Origin: Acorus gramineus
Taxonomy: Eukaryota > Streptophyta > Magnoliopsida > Acorales > Acoraceae
Assembly: GCA_030737835.1 (NCBI GenBank)
Contig: CM060853.1
Span: 18,534,895-18,598,894, forward strand
Reading direction: 5' to 3'
Length of the DNA stretch: 64,000 nucleotides
Part shown: piece after piece, positions 58,469-64,000 of the stretch
Layout: each line of letters begins with the position of its first letter
How positions within the stretch are numbered: position 1 is the stretch's first letter
The notes under the pieces: model-generated
The model's database searches: none
Seen by the model: the letters and a program-made list of their open reading frames with translations, nothing else
What the model was told of the DNA's origin: nothing
Position numbers and translations under genes: made by a program

Positions 58469-64000
<5,532 letters not shown>

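Overview
This window is nuclear DNA from a flowering plant. The genes are split by many AT-rich introns, the intergenic sequence is AT-rich and full of short transposons, and the protein families include plant-only types: pectin acetylesterase, a P-class PPR protein, a GL3/EGL3/R-type bHLH and a BZR1-type beta-amylase. Strongly GC-rich first exons in the beta-amylase and GMP-synthase loci hint at a monocot or early-diverging angiosperm; this is inference only.

Layout. 1-8.7 kb: two head-to-tail pectin acetylesterase genes on the minus strand. The first runs off the left edge with six exons visible; the second is complete, with 12 exons that I could splice in frame to 402 codons. 8.7-16.1 kb: gene-free, with two Tourist-like MITEs, two inverted repeats and a 2.2-kb AT-rich region of locally duplicated blocks. 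16.4-19.3 kb: an intronless 970-aa PPR gene (+). 21.5-22.7 kb: a small C2-domain gene (-). 23.7-27.5 kb: an intron-containing GMP synthetase locus (+) broken by three premature stops and at least two frameshifts, i.e. a duplicated pseudogene. 27.7-29.8 kb: a transposon-like element with long terminal inverted repeats. 30.6-34.4 kb: a complete bHLH regulator (-), eight exons, 680 aa. 34.4-50.9 kb: gene-poor, with a ~540-bp direct repeat pair, a Mutator-like element with 9-bp target duplication, foldback repeats and MITEs. 50.9-56.5 kb: a five-exon gene for a 145-aa helical protein (-), whose large intron carries a hAT-type element that itself holds a LINE 3' fragment. 58.5-64.0 kb: the first nine exons of a BZR1-domain beta-amylase (BAM7/BAM8 type, +), running off the right edge.

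The genes do not form one pathway; they are independent loci in a transposon-rich stretch. The most informative points are the tandem pectin acetylesterases (one with a GC-AG intron, the other with a changed residue beside the nucleophile), the decayed GMP synthetase, a 15-nt microexon in the bHLH gene, possible BZR-type sites upstream of the gene for a BZR-domain protein, and several transposons whose ends and target duplications can be read directly. I found no convincing undescribed biological system. Exon limits come from reading splice sites and keeping frame by eye, not from transcripts.
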